From Geobacteraceae bacterium (lineage in GTDB: Bacteria > Desulfobacterota > Desulfuromonadia > Geobacterales > Pseudopelobacteraceae), in NCBI GenBank assembly GCA_021286935.1, contig JAJTBI010000011.1, positions 1 through 53,815 on the forward strand: a stretch of DNA of 53,815 bases, given 5' to 3'. The notes under the pieces were generated by a model. The model did not search any database. It was not told the DNA's origin and saw only the letters and a list, made by a program, of their open reading frames with translations. Position numbers and translations under genes: made by a program. Positions 1 to 8,878 of this stretch are shown here, one piece after another (within the stretch, counting starts at the first letter, position 1; every line of letters starts with the position of its first letter).

Positions 1-132
1 GCCCTGACCGCCCATGCCTTACGGGGGGACCAGGAACGGTTGCTGGCCGCCGGGTTTGATGGCTACCTGTCTAAACCGCTGGATTTAAGAACACTGATGG
101 CTGAACTGAAACGGGTCATCGTAACAATTTGA
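1..132 (+). CDS. Response-regulator receiver domain, C-terminal end of a (probably hybrid) histidine kinase; 5' end outside window
   Basis: Frame 1 is open from the first base to TGA at 130-132, giving 43 residues. They contain the last part of a receiver domain: [10 protein letters not shown], then [10 protein letters not shown] with the conserved Lys-Pro of the beta5/alpha5 region. The fragment matches the last residues of the hybrid kinase at 468-3035 almost residue for residue ([32 protein letters not shown]). The missing upstream gene is therefore probably a paralogue of that kinase, arranged in tandem. Its sensor and kinase domains cannot be seen. Confidence 0.85.
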   Translation, partial: ALTAHALRGDQERLLAAGFDGYLSKPLDLRTLMAELKRVIVTI

Positions 133-467
133 CCGGCTTTTAAAATCAGATACTGGAGGAGACGGTCTCGGTACCGCAGGGCAGATGTATCAATAGCTGA
201 AATTGTAACAGAATAGGTGAATCGCCCTATTGCAATTTTTATTCTGATCTTGTGTCGCTGCTAAAAAAGTAAACAAAACTGGGGTGATCACCCCATATAC
301 AAGATGTTGTTGTCGTGTTAAGAGTTGCTTGTGCTGGTTACTCCTTTTCCATGCCTTCCGGGCCTGCCTGGTGACAGGAAGTGCAACACGATGATTCAAT
401 TTTATACCGTGCATTGTTGCTGTGGGTCAGCAGACCCCGGCTGCCCGACCGGAAGGCAGGTGCTCTG
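133..467. other. 335-bp intergenic region with a perfect 16-bp palindrome
   Basis: No convincing gene is present. A 74-codon frame on the minus strand has no ribosome binding site and no recognisable domain. The stretch is AT-richer than the flanking genes. Its one distinctive element is the perfect palindrome TGGGGTGATCACCCCA at 280-295, which looks like a dimeric regulator site or a small hairpin. No clear promoter hexamers or terminator T-tract were identified. Confidence 0.5.
280..295. promoter_or_regulatory. Perfect 16-bp palindrome, candidate operator
   Basis: TGGGGTGATCACCCCA reads identically on both strands. It lies 172 bp upstream of the hybrid kinase start at 468, in the only long gap of the signalling block. 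A homodimeric helix-turn-helix regulator would suit such a site, but the regulator is not identifiable. With a GATC centre and no loop it is less likely to work as an RNA hairpin. Confidence 0.35.
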
Positions 468-3035
468 ATGCGTGCCGGTATCCGCTACCTCCGCTTTTTT
501 ATTGTTTTACTGCTGACATCACTGCTGTTTTCTTCTGCTGTTGGTTTTGCCGGAAACCGATCCGGCAGCAGTTCTCCCTTTACCCCTGAAGAACAAGCCT
601 GGCTTGCCTCACATGGTCCAATAGTTTTTGTCAGCCAATCTAGCTATCCCCCCTTTGAATTTCGTCAAAAAGACGGCTCCCTGGATGGTATCAGTGTTGA
701 ACTTGCTCATTGGATGGCAACTGAAATGGGGCTGCAGACCCGTTTTGTCAGTATGAGCTTTCAGGAGGCCCAGCAGGCGGTCCTGTCCGGTTCTGCCGAT
801 GTTATCACCAGTCTTTTTTATAGTGATAAACGGGCAACAGCTTTCAGTTTCAGCGATCCGATTTTTGACGTCCCTGCGTCTATTTTTGTCAAGGCAGATC
901 GTCCTGATATCACCCGCCTCAGCGATCTGCAGGGCAAGCGGATTGCCATTCAACGTGGCGACTATGCCAAGGAGTTCCTTGAGTCACAGGGGATCAGGTT
1001 TGAGCTGGTGTCAACGGACAATTTTGCTCAGGCCACTGATGCGGTGATTGCAGGGACTGCGGATGCACTGATCGGTGATGAACAGATTGTGTTGTACCAC
1101 CTGTACAGCAATCGTTTGACCGCCAAAGCCAAGAAGGTTGGCGATCCGCTCTATGTGGGCAAGAACTGCATGGCCACCAGAAAAAATACTCCCTTGCTGG
1201 CTTCCATCATGGCAAAGAGCTTGAACCACGCCCGTGAAGAGGGGGTTATTGACGGTATCAGTCGTAAGTGGCTTGGTACCGGCATGGAACCGAAGCGTGA
1301 AGGGATACAGCGGGTGATCCCGTATATACTGCATATCTCACTTGCGGGGTTCATCGGCACGGTGCTGGTGCTGGCCTGGGGAGTTCAACTGCGCCGCAAG
1401 GTGGCGGAGAAGACTCAGGAGCTGACAGAGGGTAAACTTGAGTTGCGCATGTTGGTTGAACAATTGAGCGAGGCCAACAGCCAGCTTGAAGAAAAGGCGC
1501 GGGCAGTTGAAGAAGAGGCAGTCCGCCGCCGGCAGATCTTTGAACAGTCCCGTGATGGTATTGTGGTGCTTGATGCCACAGGCAAGGTCTTTGAGGCTAA
1601 CCGGCGTTTTGCGGAGATGCTGGGCTATACCCAGGAAGAGCTGCTTGAGCTGCATGTCTGGGACTGGGATGCCTGTTTCAATCAGGACGAACTGCGGCTG
1701 ATGATTGAGCAGCTTGACCATAGCGGTGACCTCTTTGAAACCCGCCATCGTCGTAAGGATGGCTCGGTCTATGACGTGGATATTTCATCCAGTGTCTGCT
1801 ATTGGGCTGGTCAAAAACTGATTGACTGCTTGTGTCGTGATATTACGGATCGAAAATGCCATGAGGAAGAGCTGCAGAAGGCCCGGCAGGCTGCAGATGC
1901 AGCCAATCAGGCCAAGAGTGAGTTTCTTGCCAATATGAGCCATGAAATCCGTACCCCGATGAACGGTGTGCTGGGGATGGCTGAGCTGTTGGGCTATACC
2001 GAGCTGACCCCTCAACAGGAAGAATACCTGTCCTATATCAAAAGCTCTGGCGACAGCTTGCTGGCCCTGATCAATGACGTGCTTGATCTCTCTAAGATTG
2101 AGGCTGGCAAGGTGGAGCTGGAAAGTGTCGATTTCTCCCTGCGTCGCGCCATTAACGATATTCTGAATACCCAGATCTCGCTGATTCACAAGAAAAAGTT
2201 ACAGCTGAATCTTGAGCTGCCGGATAGCCTGCCTGAAATTATTCGTGGGGATCAGTTGCGTTTCAAGCAGATTCTGTTGAACCTGCTGGGGAATGCTATC
2301 AAGTTCACTGAACAGGGCAGTATCGGGGTTGCGGTTCAGCTGCTGGATCAGCAGCAGTTGAAGCTGCTGATCAGAATCAGTGTCAGTGACACCGGCATCG
2401 GCATGACCGATGAGGAACAGCAAAAGGTTTTTGCCCCGTTTTCCCAGGCAGACTGTTCAACGACCAGAAAATTTGGCGGCACCGGTTTGGGGCTTACTAT
2501 CTGTCGGCAACTGGCAGAACTGATGGGGGGCGCTATTTCGGTGGAGAGCAAGCCTGGCCAGGGCAGCAGTTTTCATCTGGATCTGCCGTTTGAAATCAGT
2601 GGCGCCGATAGAGATCAACCGGCCGACGGGGCAGGACAGCCTGAACAGCAGGTCTGGTCAGGACGGCGTTTGACGGTGCTGGTGGCTGAAGATAACAGCA
2701 TGAACCAGAAGTTTATTGTTGGTCTGTTGAACAAGCTGCGTCTTGTTGTTGAGGTGGCTGATAACGGAAGAGAGGCATTGGAACGCTGGAAACAGGGGGG
2801 AATCGATCTGCTCCTGATGGATATCCAGATGCCGGAAATGGGCGGAGAAGAGGCGCTGTTTCTGATTCGACAGGAGGAGCAGCAGCGCTGTACCCATACT
2901 CCGGTAATTGCCCTGACTGCCCACGCCCTGCGGGGAGACTCGGAACGGCTGCTAGAATTTGGCTTTGATGGTTATTTGTCCAAGCCGTTGAGCCTCAGAT
3001 CTTTGACCTTAGAACTGCAACGTGTGTTGGGGTAG
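468..3035 (+). CDS. Hybrid sensor histidine kinase: periplasmic SBP_bac_3 sensor, PAS, HisKA, HATPase, REC
   Basis: Membrane-bound hybrid kinase of 855 residues. The ATG at 468 is chosen because it follows AAGGCAGG and starts a clean signal peptide (MRAGIRYLRFFIVLLL). An upstream ATG at 381 would add a polar, unlikely leader. Domains in order: type 3 solute-binding fold about 48-270 (starts GPIVFVSQSSYPPFEF, a typical amino-acid-binding-like sensor); one TM helix about 282-304; coiled coil; PAS about 355-470; HisKA with phospho-acceptor His492 in [11 protein letters not shown]; HATPase with NLLGNAIKFTE, DTGIGM and GGTGLGL boxes; C-terminal receiver with phospho-acceptor Asp785 (LLLMDIQMPEM). 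It probably binds a small periplasmic ligand and relays phosphate internally to the receiver. No HPt or output gene is adjacent. The gene upstream ends in a near-identical receiver, suggesting tandem duplication. Confidence 0.93.
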   Translation: MRAGIRYLRFFIVLLLTSLLFSSAVGFAGNRSGSSSPFTPEEQAWLASHGPIVFVSQSSYPPFEFRQKDGSLDGISVELAHWMATEMGLQTRFVSMSFQEAQQAVLSGSADVITSLFYSDKRATAFSFSDPIFDVPASIFVKADRPDITRLSDLQGKRIAIQRGDYAKEFLESQGIRFELVSTDNFAQATDAVIAGTADALIGDEQIVLYHLYSNRLTAKAKKVGDPLYVGKNCMATRKNTPLLASIMAKSLNHAREEGVIDGISRKWLGTGMEPKREGIQRVIPYILHISLAGFIGTVLVLAWGVQLRRKVAEKTQELTEGKLELRMLVEQLSEANSQLEEKARAVEEEAVRRRQIFEQSRDGIVVLDATGKVFEANRRFAEMLGYTQEELLELHVWDWDACFNQDELRLMIEQLDHSGDLFETRHRRKDGSVYDVDISSSVCYWAGQKLIDCLCRDITDRKCHEEELQKARQAADAANQAKSEFLANMSHEIRTPMNGVLGMAELLGYTELTPQQEEYLSYIKSSGDSLLALINDVLDLSKIEAGKVELESVDFSLRRAINDILNTQISLIHKKKLQLNLELPDSLPEIIRGDQLRFKQILLNLLGNAIKFTEQGSIGVAVQLLDQQQLKLLIRISVSDTGIGMTDEEQQKVFAPFSQADCSTTRKFGGTGLGLTICRQLAELMGGAISVESKPGQGSSFHLDLPFEISGADRDQPADGAGQPEQQVWSGRRLTVLVAEDNSMNQKFIVGLLNKLRLVVEVADNGREALERWKQGGIDLLLMDIQMPEMGGEEALFLIRQEEQQRCTHTPVIALTAHALRGDSERLLEFGFDGYLSKPLSLRSLTLELQRVLG

Positions 3036-3169
3036 AACAACAAAAGGTTTTTTGCTTAGTTATGTTTACCGGATTTTTAACGGTTCTCTGATAGGTCTCA
3101 CTCTTGTCACCATAGCGATGTGGGTAGCTTCTGGTTGGTTGGTATTATCCATGACGGGATGTCTTGCCT

Positions 3170-5137
3170 ATGTTAGTCTCAAAGAACAACAGGTTTCCAG
3201 TTCTTCCCAAGAACCGAAAAATATTAATTTTCCTCCTGCCGGTATTTATCGTAGCCTACCTGATTCTGGTCATCCTCTTTCACCAGAAAATTGAAGCCTA
3301 TGCAATAAGCGAAGCAAAGAAAACAGCCCTTGATGTTTTGCTTAACCATAAGGCAGTACATCGTTACATTGCAGAAATTCAAAGACCTGAGATCTACCGG
3401 TTGAAGGAAGAGGGGAAGCTTTATAAAGAGTATTTTTCACCAAAGGTGATGTCGTTTACCTATATTGCCAGAAATGTGAAAGAATTGCTTGGCAAAGAAC
3501 GTGAAAAAGCTGGTCTTCAACCACTGTATTTTAAGCTTGCAACTGATAATCCACGTAATCCGGTTAATCAGGCAGATCCGTTTGAAAGTGCTTTGATTGA
3601 GCGTATGAATCGATCAGAGATTAAAGAGGTAAATGAAGTTGTCAGCCAGAATGGGGTGCCAACACTTCATGTTGCCATACCGGCAGATCGTTCAAGTATT
3701 GGATGTCTCAAATGCCATGGTGACCCTAAAGATGCACCTGCCGAGTTAATTGCACAGTACGGAGACAAAAGGGGGTTTCACGAGAGCCCTAATTCAGTTC
3801 GTGCCTTGATTTCCATCCGAGTACCACTGACTAAGTCGTTACAGGTTGCTAATAATGTTGTATGGATGCTTTCTCTGATAACCTTGCTGATTCTGGTGCT
3901 GCTCTATGGTCTGATCTATTACTTTATATTGAGAGTTGATCGCGAGCAGCAGGAAGTTATTGCCGCTAGCCGAGCCAAGTCTGATTTTTTGGCAACAATG
4001 AGCCATGAAATACGCACCCCAATGAACGGCATCCTTGGTATGGCACAACTGCTATCTATGCCGGATATCAACGATGAAGAACGGCGTAGCTACGCTTATA
4101 CGCTCCTCAATTCAAGCCAAACACTGTTGACAATTCTCAATGACATTCTTGATGCTTCTAAGATTGAGGCCGGTAAGATTGAATTAATACCGGTATTGTT
4201 TTCCCCCGACCAGCTATTGACTGATATTAGGTCACTCTTTTTAGAAATGGCAAACCAGCATGGGCTTCAGCTGAGTGTGACATGGCAGGGTACAAACAAA
4301 CAACGCTATCAGGGAGATGAGATAAGACTTCGTCAGATGCTTTCAAATCTGGTCAGTAACGCCATAAAATTTACAGAACGTGGCTCGATTCAGATCCAAG
4401 CAGAGGAAATTGAGCGATCAGGAAAAGAAGCCATAGTACAGTTTTCAGTTGTTGATACTGGAATCGGAATTTCTGAAGAAAAACTTCCGTTGTTGTTTCA
4501 ATCGTTCTCTCAATTGTGTGGAGCTGATAGAAGTAACATTGCCGGGACCGGTCTTGGATTGTCTATTGTGCGTAGTCTTGCAACAGCCATGGGGGGAGAG
4601 GCGGGAGTTGAGAGTGCAGTGGGGCAGGGATCGAGATTCTGGTTCCGTATTAAGCTTGCTGTTGAGAACGATACAGGGCTGAATACCGAAGAAAATCTGC
4701 TTGTTAATGAGCCATCTGTAACGCCGGAAGCCCAAGCATGTTCAGACAGGCATTTTCTAGTGGTTGATGACAATAATGTTAACCGGATCATGCTTGAGGC
4801 CATGCTTAAAAAATTTGGCGCTCGGATAACCTGTGTTGAGAATGGTCAGCAAGCCCTCGATGCCATTACTGGGGGTGCTGTTTTTGATCTTGTGTTTATG
4901 GACTGCCTGATGCCTGTTATGGACGGATTTGAGGCGACGAAGCAGATCCGACAGTGGGAACAGAAAACCAAAACTCGTCGTTTGCCCATTATTGCCTTGA
5001 CTGCAGGGGTGTTGGAAGGAGAACAGCAACACTGTGCAGATGTAGGGATGGATGATTTTGTTGGAAAACCAGTGAGCATGAAAACTCTGGCAACAACCAT
5101 CGCCTTGTGGCTGAACAATCCGCAAAAAAAAGGCTAA
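3170..5137 (+). CDS. Hybrid sensor histidine kinase with DUF3365 (Tll0287-like) heme-motif sensor
   Basis: 655-residue membrane hybrid kinase. The start is ATG 3170; an in-frame TTG at 3164 is possible and neither has a strong ribosome binding site. An N-terminal TM helix ([19 protein letters not shown]) is followed by a periplasmic DUF3365-type domain with a c-type heme motif, Cys179-Leu-Lys-Cys182-His183. A second TM helix (about 225-248) leads to HisKA with His279 in [11 protein letters not shown], HATPase boxes ([25 protein letters not shown]) and a receiver with Asp578 ([11 protein letters not shown]). Covalent heme in the sensor would allow redox or gas sensing, which fits a metal-reducing lifestyle; that role is inferred from the motif. 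The third-base composition is more AT-rich than in the neighbouring kinase. No dedicated output gene is adjacent. Confidence 0.9.
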   Translation: MLVSKNNRFPVLPKNRKILIFLLPVFIVAYLILVILFHQKIEAYAISEAKKTALDVLLNHKAVHRYIAEIQRPEIYRLKEEGKLYKEYFSPKVMSFTYIARNVKELLGKEREKAGLQPLYFKLATDNPRNPVNQADPFESALIERMNRSEIKEVNEVVSQNGVPTLHVAIPADRSSIGCLKCHGDPKDAPAELIAQYGDKRGFHESPNSVRALISIRVPLTKSLQVANNVVWMLSLITLLILVLLYGLIYYFILRVDREQQEVIAASRAKSDFLATMSHEIRTPMNGILGMAQLLSMPDINDEERRSYAYTLLNSSQTLLTILNDILDASKIEAGKIELIPVLFSPDQLLTDIRSLFLEMANQHGLQLSVTWQGTNKQRYQGDEIRLRQMLSNLVSNAIKFTERGSIQIQAEEIERSGKEAIVQFSVVDTGIGISEEKLPLLFQSFSQLCGADRSNIAGTGLGLSIVRSLATAMGGEAGVESAVGQGSRFWFRIKLAVENDTGLNTEENLLVNEPSVTPEAQACSDRHFLVVDDNNVNRIMLEAMLKKFGARITCVENGQQALDAITGGAVFDLVFMDCLMPVMDGFEATKQIRQWEQKTKTRRLPIIALTAGVLEGEQQHCADVGMDDFVGKPVSMKTLATTIALWLNNPQKKG

Positions 5138-5218
5138 TGCCAATACGTAGCGTTTTATTATTCAATTCTGAAGCAGTAATAATTGGTGCAGGGCTACTCT
5201 GACTTTTTGAGGTGTTTC

Positions 5219-6823
5219 ATGAAAATTAAGTCTCTGTTTATTTCCGGATCAGTTGTCATAAGCCTTGTAATGGTTCTCATTATTGCAGTGTTCGCCTATA
5301 TGACCGTTAGTGTTCGGGGAAAGTTTAACGAGATGGTGGACCGTGATGTGGTTGTCTACGGTAGTCTGCATGAAATGCTCTCCCATGGGTTACAGGGTGA
5401 ACAGGCGTTACGCAATGTCATCATGAATCCTCAGGATGATAAGGCTAAAGCCAACTTTGAAAAGGCGGCCAAAGATTTTGAGAAGGCTCTGGATGTAACC
5501 AATAAGGCAACTATTGTAAAAGGTAAGCTGCCGTTAGACAGTATTGCGGAAAAATGGAAAGCTATTGTGCCGGCCCGTGACGAAGTGCGTAAACTGGGAG
5601 AGTCAGGCGATCTTAATGGTGCTATTGCCCTCTTAAAGAGTAAGGAAACACCGCTTTGGCGGGATCTGAAAGATGATCTGCAAAAGGCGGTTAAAATTAA
5701 GGATAAGGGCTTTGGTGAAAAGAATAAGCAGTTTGCTGCCTGGCTGAATATGCTGATGTATGGCCTGGGTGCCTTTTTAGTGTGTGTTGCCGCAGGGATG
5801 CTGCTGCTGTTCAAGGTGGCTAATGACCGGGTTATGAAACCGTTGCAAACCATGGTTGAGGTGGCCTCTGATCTGTCCCACGGGGAGGGCGACCTGACAG
5901 CCCGTCTGAATCTTCATCGTGCTGATGAGATTGGCGAGGCGGCTGACTTTATTGACAGCTTTATTGAAAAAGTTCAACACAGCGTGGTTACTGCAAAAGA
6001 GACGGCAACCGAGACAGCAGTTGCCAGCCAGGAGTTGTCTCATATTGCGGCTAATCTGAGTAATACGGTGCAGCAACAGGCGTTGATCGTTTCTGAAGGG
6101 GCAGCCCTGACCCAGGAAGTTGGTCAGAACCTTGATCTTACTGAGGAAATGGCGATCAACACCACAGAGACCATTGAGGCAACCCGTAATGTGATGGTGC
6201 AGTTTGTGAATAACCTGAATACTGCCGGTAATATTATCATTGATGAAGCTGACAAGCAGCGTCAACTGGCAGGTCGGATGCAGGAACTGGCTGCCAATGC
6301 AGGTAAGATACGTGAGGTGTTGGAGATTATTTCTGATATCGCTGACCAGACCAACCTGCTGGCTCTCAATGCCTCGATTGAGGCGGCCCGTGCCGGTGAG
6401 CTGGGACGGGGGTTTGCGGTGGTAGCTGATGAGGTGCGTCAGCTTGCAGCCAAGACTCAGAGTTCTCTTTCTCAGATAAACCAGAGCGTTACTACGGTGG
6501 TCAGCGGGGTGGAGAATCTGTACGGTGAAAGTGAGGAAAGTTCCCGCCGGATGGTGGGTATAGCCGAGTCTACCCGTGGCCTGATTGCTACTGCAGGAGA
6601 TTCTGGAGAACGGTTGTCTGGTGCGGTTGCGATCTCATCTGATCTGGTTAAAAAGAGTACCTTTATTGCAACCCGTACCAAGCAGCTGATGGAGCAGATG
6701 GGGCAGATGAGCCAGGTTTCAGAGCAGAACAGGTCGGTGGCCCATGAAGTTGAAGAGGTTTCCAGTGCCATGGCACAAAAATCTGAGGGTTTAAGGGATA
6801 ATCTGGGGCGGTTTAAGTGCTAG
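5219..6823 (+). CDS. Methyl-accepting chemotaxis protein
   Basis: 534-residue transmembrane chemoreceptor. ATG 5219 is preceded by GAGGTG at the right distance; the frame remains open upstream without a better start. TM1 is about 4-26 ([20 protein letters not shown]). The periplasmic helical part (about 35-170) is rich in charged heptads, like a four-helix-bundle sensor. TM2 is about 177-200, HAMP about 200-255, then the long cytoplasmic coiled coil with the invariant hairpin tip [20 protein letters not shown] and [14 protein letters not shown]. The tip is the CheA/CheW contact site in this family. No C-terminal CheR/CheB-binding pentapeptide is seen (it ends LGRFKC). No che genes lie nearby, so it is an orphan receptor among signalling genes. 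Confidence 0.95.
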   Translation: MKIKSLFISGSVVISLVMVLIIAVFAYMTVSVRGKFNEMVDRDVVVYGSLHEMLSHGLQGEQALRNVIMNPQDDKAKANFEKAAKDFEKALDVTNKATIVKGKLPLDSIAEKWKAIVPARDEVRKLGESGDLNGAIALLKSKETPLWRDLKDDLQKAVKIKDKGFGEKNKQFAAWLNMLMYGLGAFLVCVAAGMLLLFKVANDRVMKPLQTMVEVASDLSHGEGDLTARLNLHRADEIGEAADFIDSFIEKVQHSVVTAKETATETAVASQELSHIAANLSNTVQQQALIVSEGAALTQEVGQNLDLTEEMAINTTETIEATRNVMVQFVNNLNTAGNIIIDEADKQRQLAGRMQELAANAGKIREVLEIISDIADQTNLLALNASIEAARAGELGRGFAVVADEVRQLAAKTQSSLSQINQSVTTVVSGVENLYGESEESSRRMVGIAESTRGLIATAGDSGERLSGAVAISSDLVKKSTFIATRTKQLMEQMGQMSQVSEQNRSVAHEVEEVSSAMAQKSEGLRDNLGRFKC

Positions 6824-6853
6824 CTCAGATCAGGTTATATCAGGTAGTCGCCT

Positions 6854-8530
6854 ATGATAATTGATCCGTTGCTGAAATCCTATGCCAGCGGTCTGTCGGT
6901 TCTGTATGTTGAGGATGACCCGGTTGGCGCAGCCATCATCAAAAAAATGCTTGAATCCCTGTTTGACAGGGTATACGGCGCTTCAGATGGTGCTGAGGGG
7001 CTGCGGCAGTTCCATCTGCGGCAACCTGACCTGGTGGTCAGTGATCTGATGATGCCGATTATGGACGGCATTGCCATGCTGCAGGAAATACGCAAAAGTA
7101 ACCAGAAACTGCCGGTTGTGCTGATGACCGCCTCTCTGGAGCATGTCCACCTGGTTGAAGCGATTAACCTGGGGGTCTCCAAGTTCCTTGCCAAGCCCTT
7201 GCGGACTGATGCCCTGCAGCGGGCGTTGTTAGGGGTTACCAGAGAGCTGTATCTGGAAAGGGTTGCGGAACAGGCGCGCCAACAAGAGGTGGAGCTGCTC
7301 CAGTACCGCAATCGCTACCACTCAAGCCAGCAGGAACTGGCCCGGGCTAAAGAACATCATATTGCTGGCAACCTGCTGGAAAATCAGTATATGCAGGGAG
7401 ATAACTCCGGTGGCTGGCTGGTAGATCTGGTGCAGCAGCCCCGTGATATCATGTCTGGTGACAGCTATTCTGTCATTTCTTCCAAAAACTCTACGTTATT
7501 GATCTTTCTGGCTGATGCCATGGGACATGGTCTGTCTGCATCGGTAACCTCTATGCTGGTTACGGCGTTTTTCAATCATGCTGCAGCTGGCTGCGCCTGC
7601 GGTCATTTGGGGTTTACCCATCTTGCAAGCAGTACGGTACAGTTTGCCATGCGCAATCTGCTTGAGGATGAGGTGTTCAGCTGCCTGGTGATGGAGCTTG
7701 ATCCGGCGCGTCAGGTAATCCGTTTTGCCAGTTGCGGTATGCCTGCCCTGTTGCTGGTGCGTAATGGGCAGGTAGAACGGCTGCGTGGAGTAAATCCGCC
7801 GGTTTCAGCTTTTTCTCCTGCTCTTCAGCTACAGGAAATTTTTCTGGATGGGGTAAGTGATATCCTGCTGGCTACGGACGGGCTTGGAGATGCCCCGATG
7901 GTTAATGGCGGTAGCTACCGGGAGCGGATGGCCGATGATCTGCTCGCCAGTGCAACCACCAGAGAGCTGTTTGAACGTTATGGAATACACTGCAATGATG
8001 CGGATAACGATGATGATATTACCCTGATTCGATTGAGCTCGGTTGGTGTTACTGAAAAACATGGTACCTATACTGCACCGGGAACACTGGCCGGTATCGG
8101 CGCATTACAGACTCAGGTCTGCCAGCAGTTGAAGCAGGAGGGGGCTGCCGGAGAACGTCTGGACAGCCTGGAGCTGGCTTTGAGTGAGGCCTTGATGAAC
8201 GCATTTGAGCATGGCTGCCTGAAGATAGGCAGGGACAAAGCCCGCTTGATACTTGAGGGTGAGTATGAAGACCTGGTAATGTCTTCCCAGGTTGCAGCAG
8301 ATCAGGAAATACGTCTTATTCTTGGCCTGCTCAGGCGGAATGAACGCCTGCAGGTCTGGATTGAAGTGATTGATCCGGGTCCAGGATTTGATTCAGAAGA
8401 GAGATTAACGGGAGCTGCTGCTGCCACAGCGCCTTGCGGGCGTGGCTTTAACGTAATGAAACGTTCAGTTGATCTGGTGCGCCGCAATCAGGCGGGTAAC
8501 CGGCTGGTACTGATGCAGATGTTTGGTTGA
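6854..8530 (+). CDS. Response regulator with PP2C (SpoIIE/RsbU) phosphatase and HATPase anti-sigma-kinase domain, HsbR-like
   Basis: 558 residues. The N-terminal receiver (about 12-125) has VLYVEDD, phospho-acceptor Asp64 in VVSDLMMPIMDG and the KPL loop. A short coiled linker leads to a SpoIIE/RsbU-type PP2C domain (about 190-400) with the metal-binding motifs MSGDSY, LADAMGHGLSAS, LLATDGLGD and DNDDDITLI. The C-terminal part (about 425-558) is an RsbW-like HATPase with LALSEALMNAFEHG, IDPGPGFD and CGRGFNVM. REC-PP2C-HATPase is the arrangement of Pseudomonas HsbR, which controls a STAS protein by phosphorylation and dephosphorylation. A small STAS-like gene follows 37 bp downstream, so this is likely a partner-switching module gated by phosphorylation. 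The target sigma or anti-sigma partner is unknown. Confidence 0.88.
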   Translation: MIIDPLLKSYASGLSVLYVEDDPVGAAIIKKMLESLFDRVYGASDGAEGLRQFHLRQPDLVVSDLMMPIMDGIAMLQEIRKSNQKLPVVLMTASLEHVHLVEAINLGVSKFLAKPLRTDALQRALLGVTRELYLERVAEQARQQEVELLQYRNRYHSSQQELARAKEHHIAGNLLENQYMQGDNSGGWLVDLVQQPRDIMSGDSYSVISSKNSTLLIFLADAMGHGLSASVTSMLVTAFFNHAAAGCACGHLGFTHLASSTVQFAMRNLLEDEVFSCLVMELDPARQVIRFASCGMPALLLVRNGQVERLRGVNPPVSAFSPALQLQEIFLDGVSDILLATDGLGDAPMVNGGSYRERMADDLLASATTRELFERYGIHCNDADNDDDITLIRLSSVGVTEKHGTYTAPGTLAGIGALQTQVCQQLKQEGAAGERLDSLELALSEALMNAFEHGCLKIGRDKARLILEGEYEDLVMSSQVAADQEIRLILGLLRRNERLQVWIEVIDPGPGFDSEERLTGAAAATAPCGRGFNVMKRSVDLVRRNQAGNRLVLMQMFG

Positions 8531-8567
8531 TTCTATACTCGCAGCTACCGCGTTCAAAGGAGAAACT

Positions 8568-8867
8568 ATGGAAATCAAAACAGTCGGGAGTCAAGAGCTG
8601 GTTGTCAGTGGTGTTATCAAGACGATTGACGATAGTATGCAACTACGGGGTGAGCTGCAGAAACTGTATGATGGGGGAGCCAAAAGCATTACCCTGCGGA
8701 TTGAAGACTCATTTGCTTTACCGTCGGCAGTCATCGGCTATCTGATGAAGCTGGTGAATCGTGACAAAGTAAGCCTGACCTTACTGGCTGGCGATAACCG
8801 GCTGTATGAATTACTGGAGGAGTTGCAACTGGCCACTGTCTTTGGTGCTCGTTGCACCGCTCGCTAA
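8568..8867 (+). CDS. Small STAS-like protein, putative anti-sigma-factor antagonist (HsbA-like)
   Basis: 99 residues. ATG 8568 is preceded by AAAGGAG; the frame extends a little upstream but without a usable start context. The alternating beta/alpha pattern (ELVVSGVI, SITLRIEDS, VSLTLLAGDNRLYELLEELQL) fits a minimal STAS fold. DSFALPSAVIGYLMKL occupies the position where STAS proteins carry the phosphorylatable Ser. The position directly after a REC-PP2C-HATPase protein, the enzyme type that phosphorylates and dephosphorylates such proteins, is the main support for the role. Sequence similarity to classical SpoIIAA is weak, so the call rests on fold pattern plus context. Confidence 0.65.
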   Translation: MEIKTVGSQELVVSGVIKTIDDSMQLRGELQKLYDGGAKSITLRIEDSFALPSAVIGYLMKLVNRDKVSLTLLAGDNRLYELLEELQLATVFGARCTAR

Positions 8868-8878
8868 TCTGGTGACTG

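Noticed and set aside
190..414. 74-codon minus-strand frame in the first intergenic gap
   Set aside because: It lacks a ribosome binding site and has no recognisable motif. It also crosses the palindrome at 280-295.
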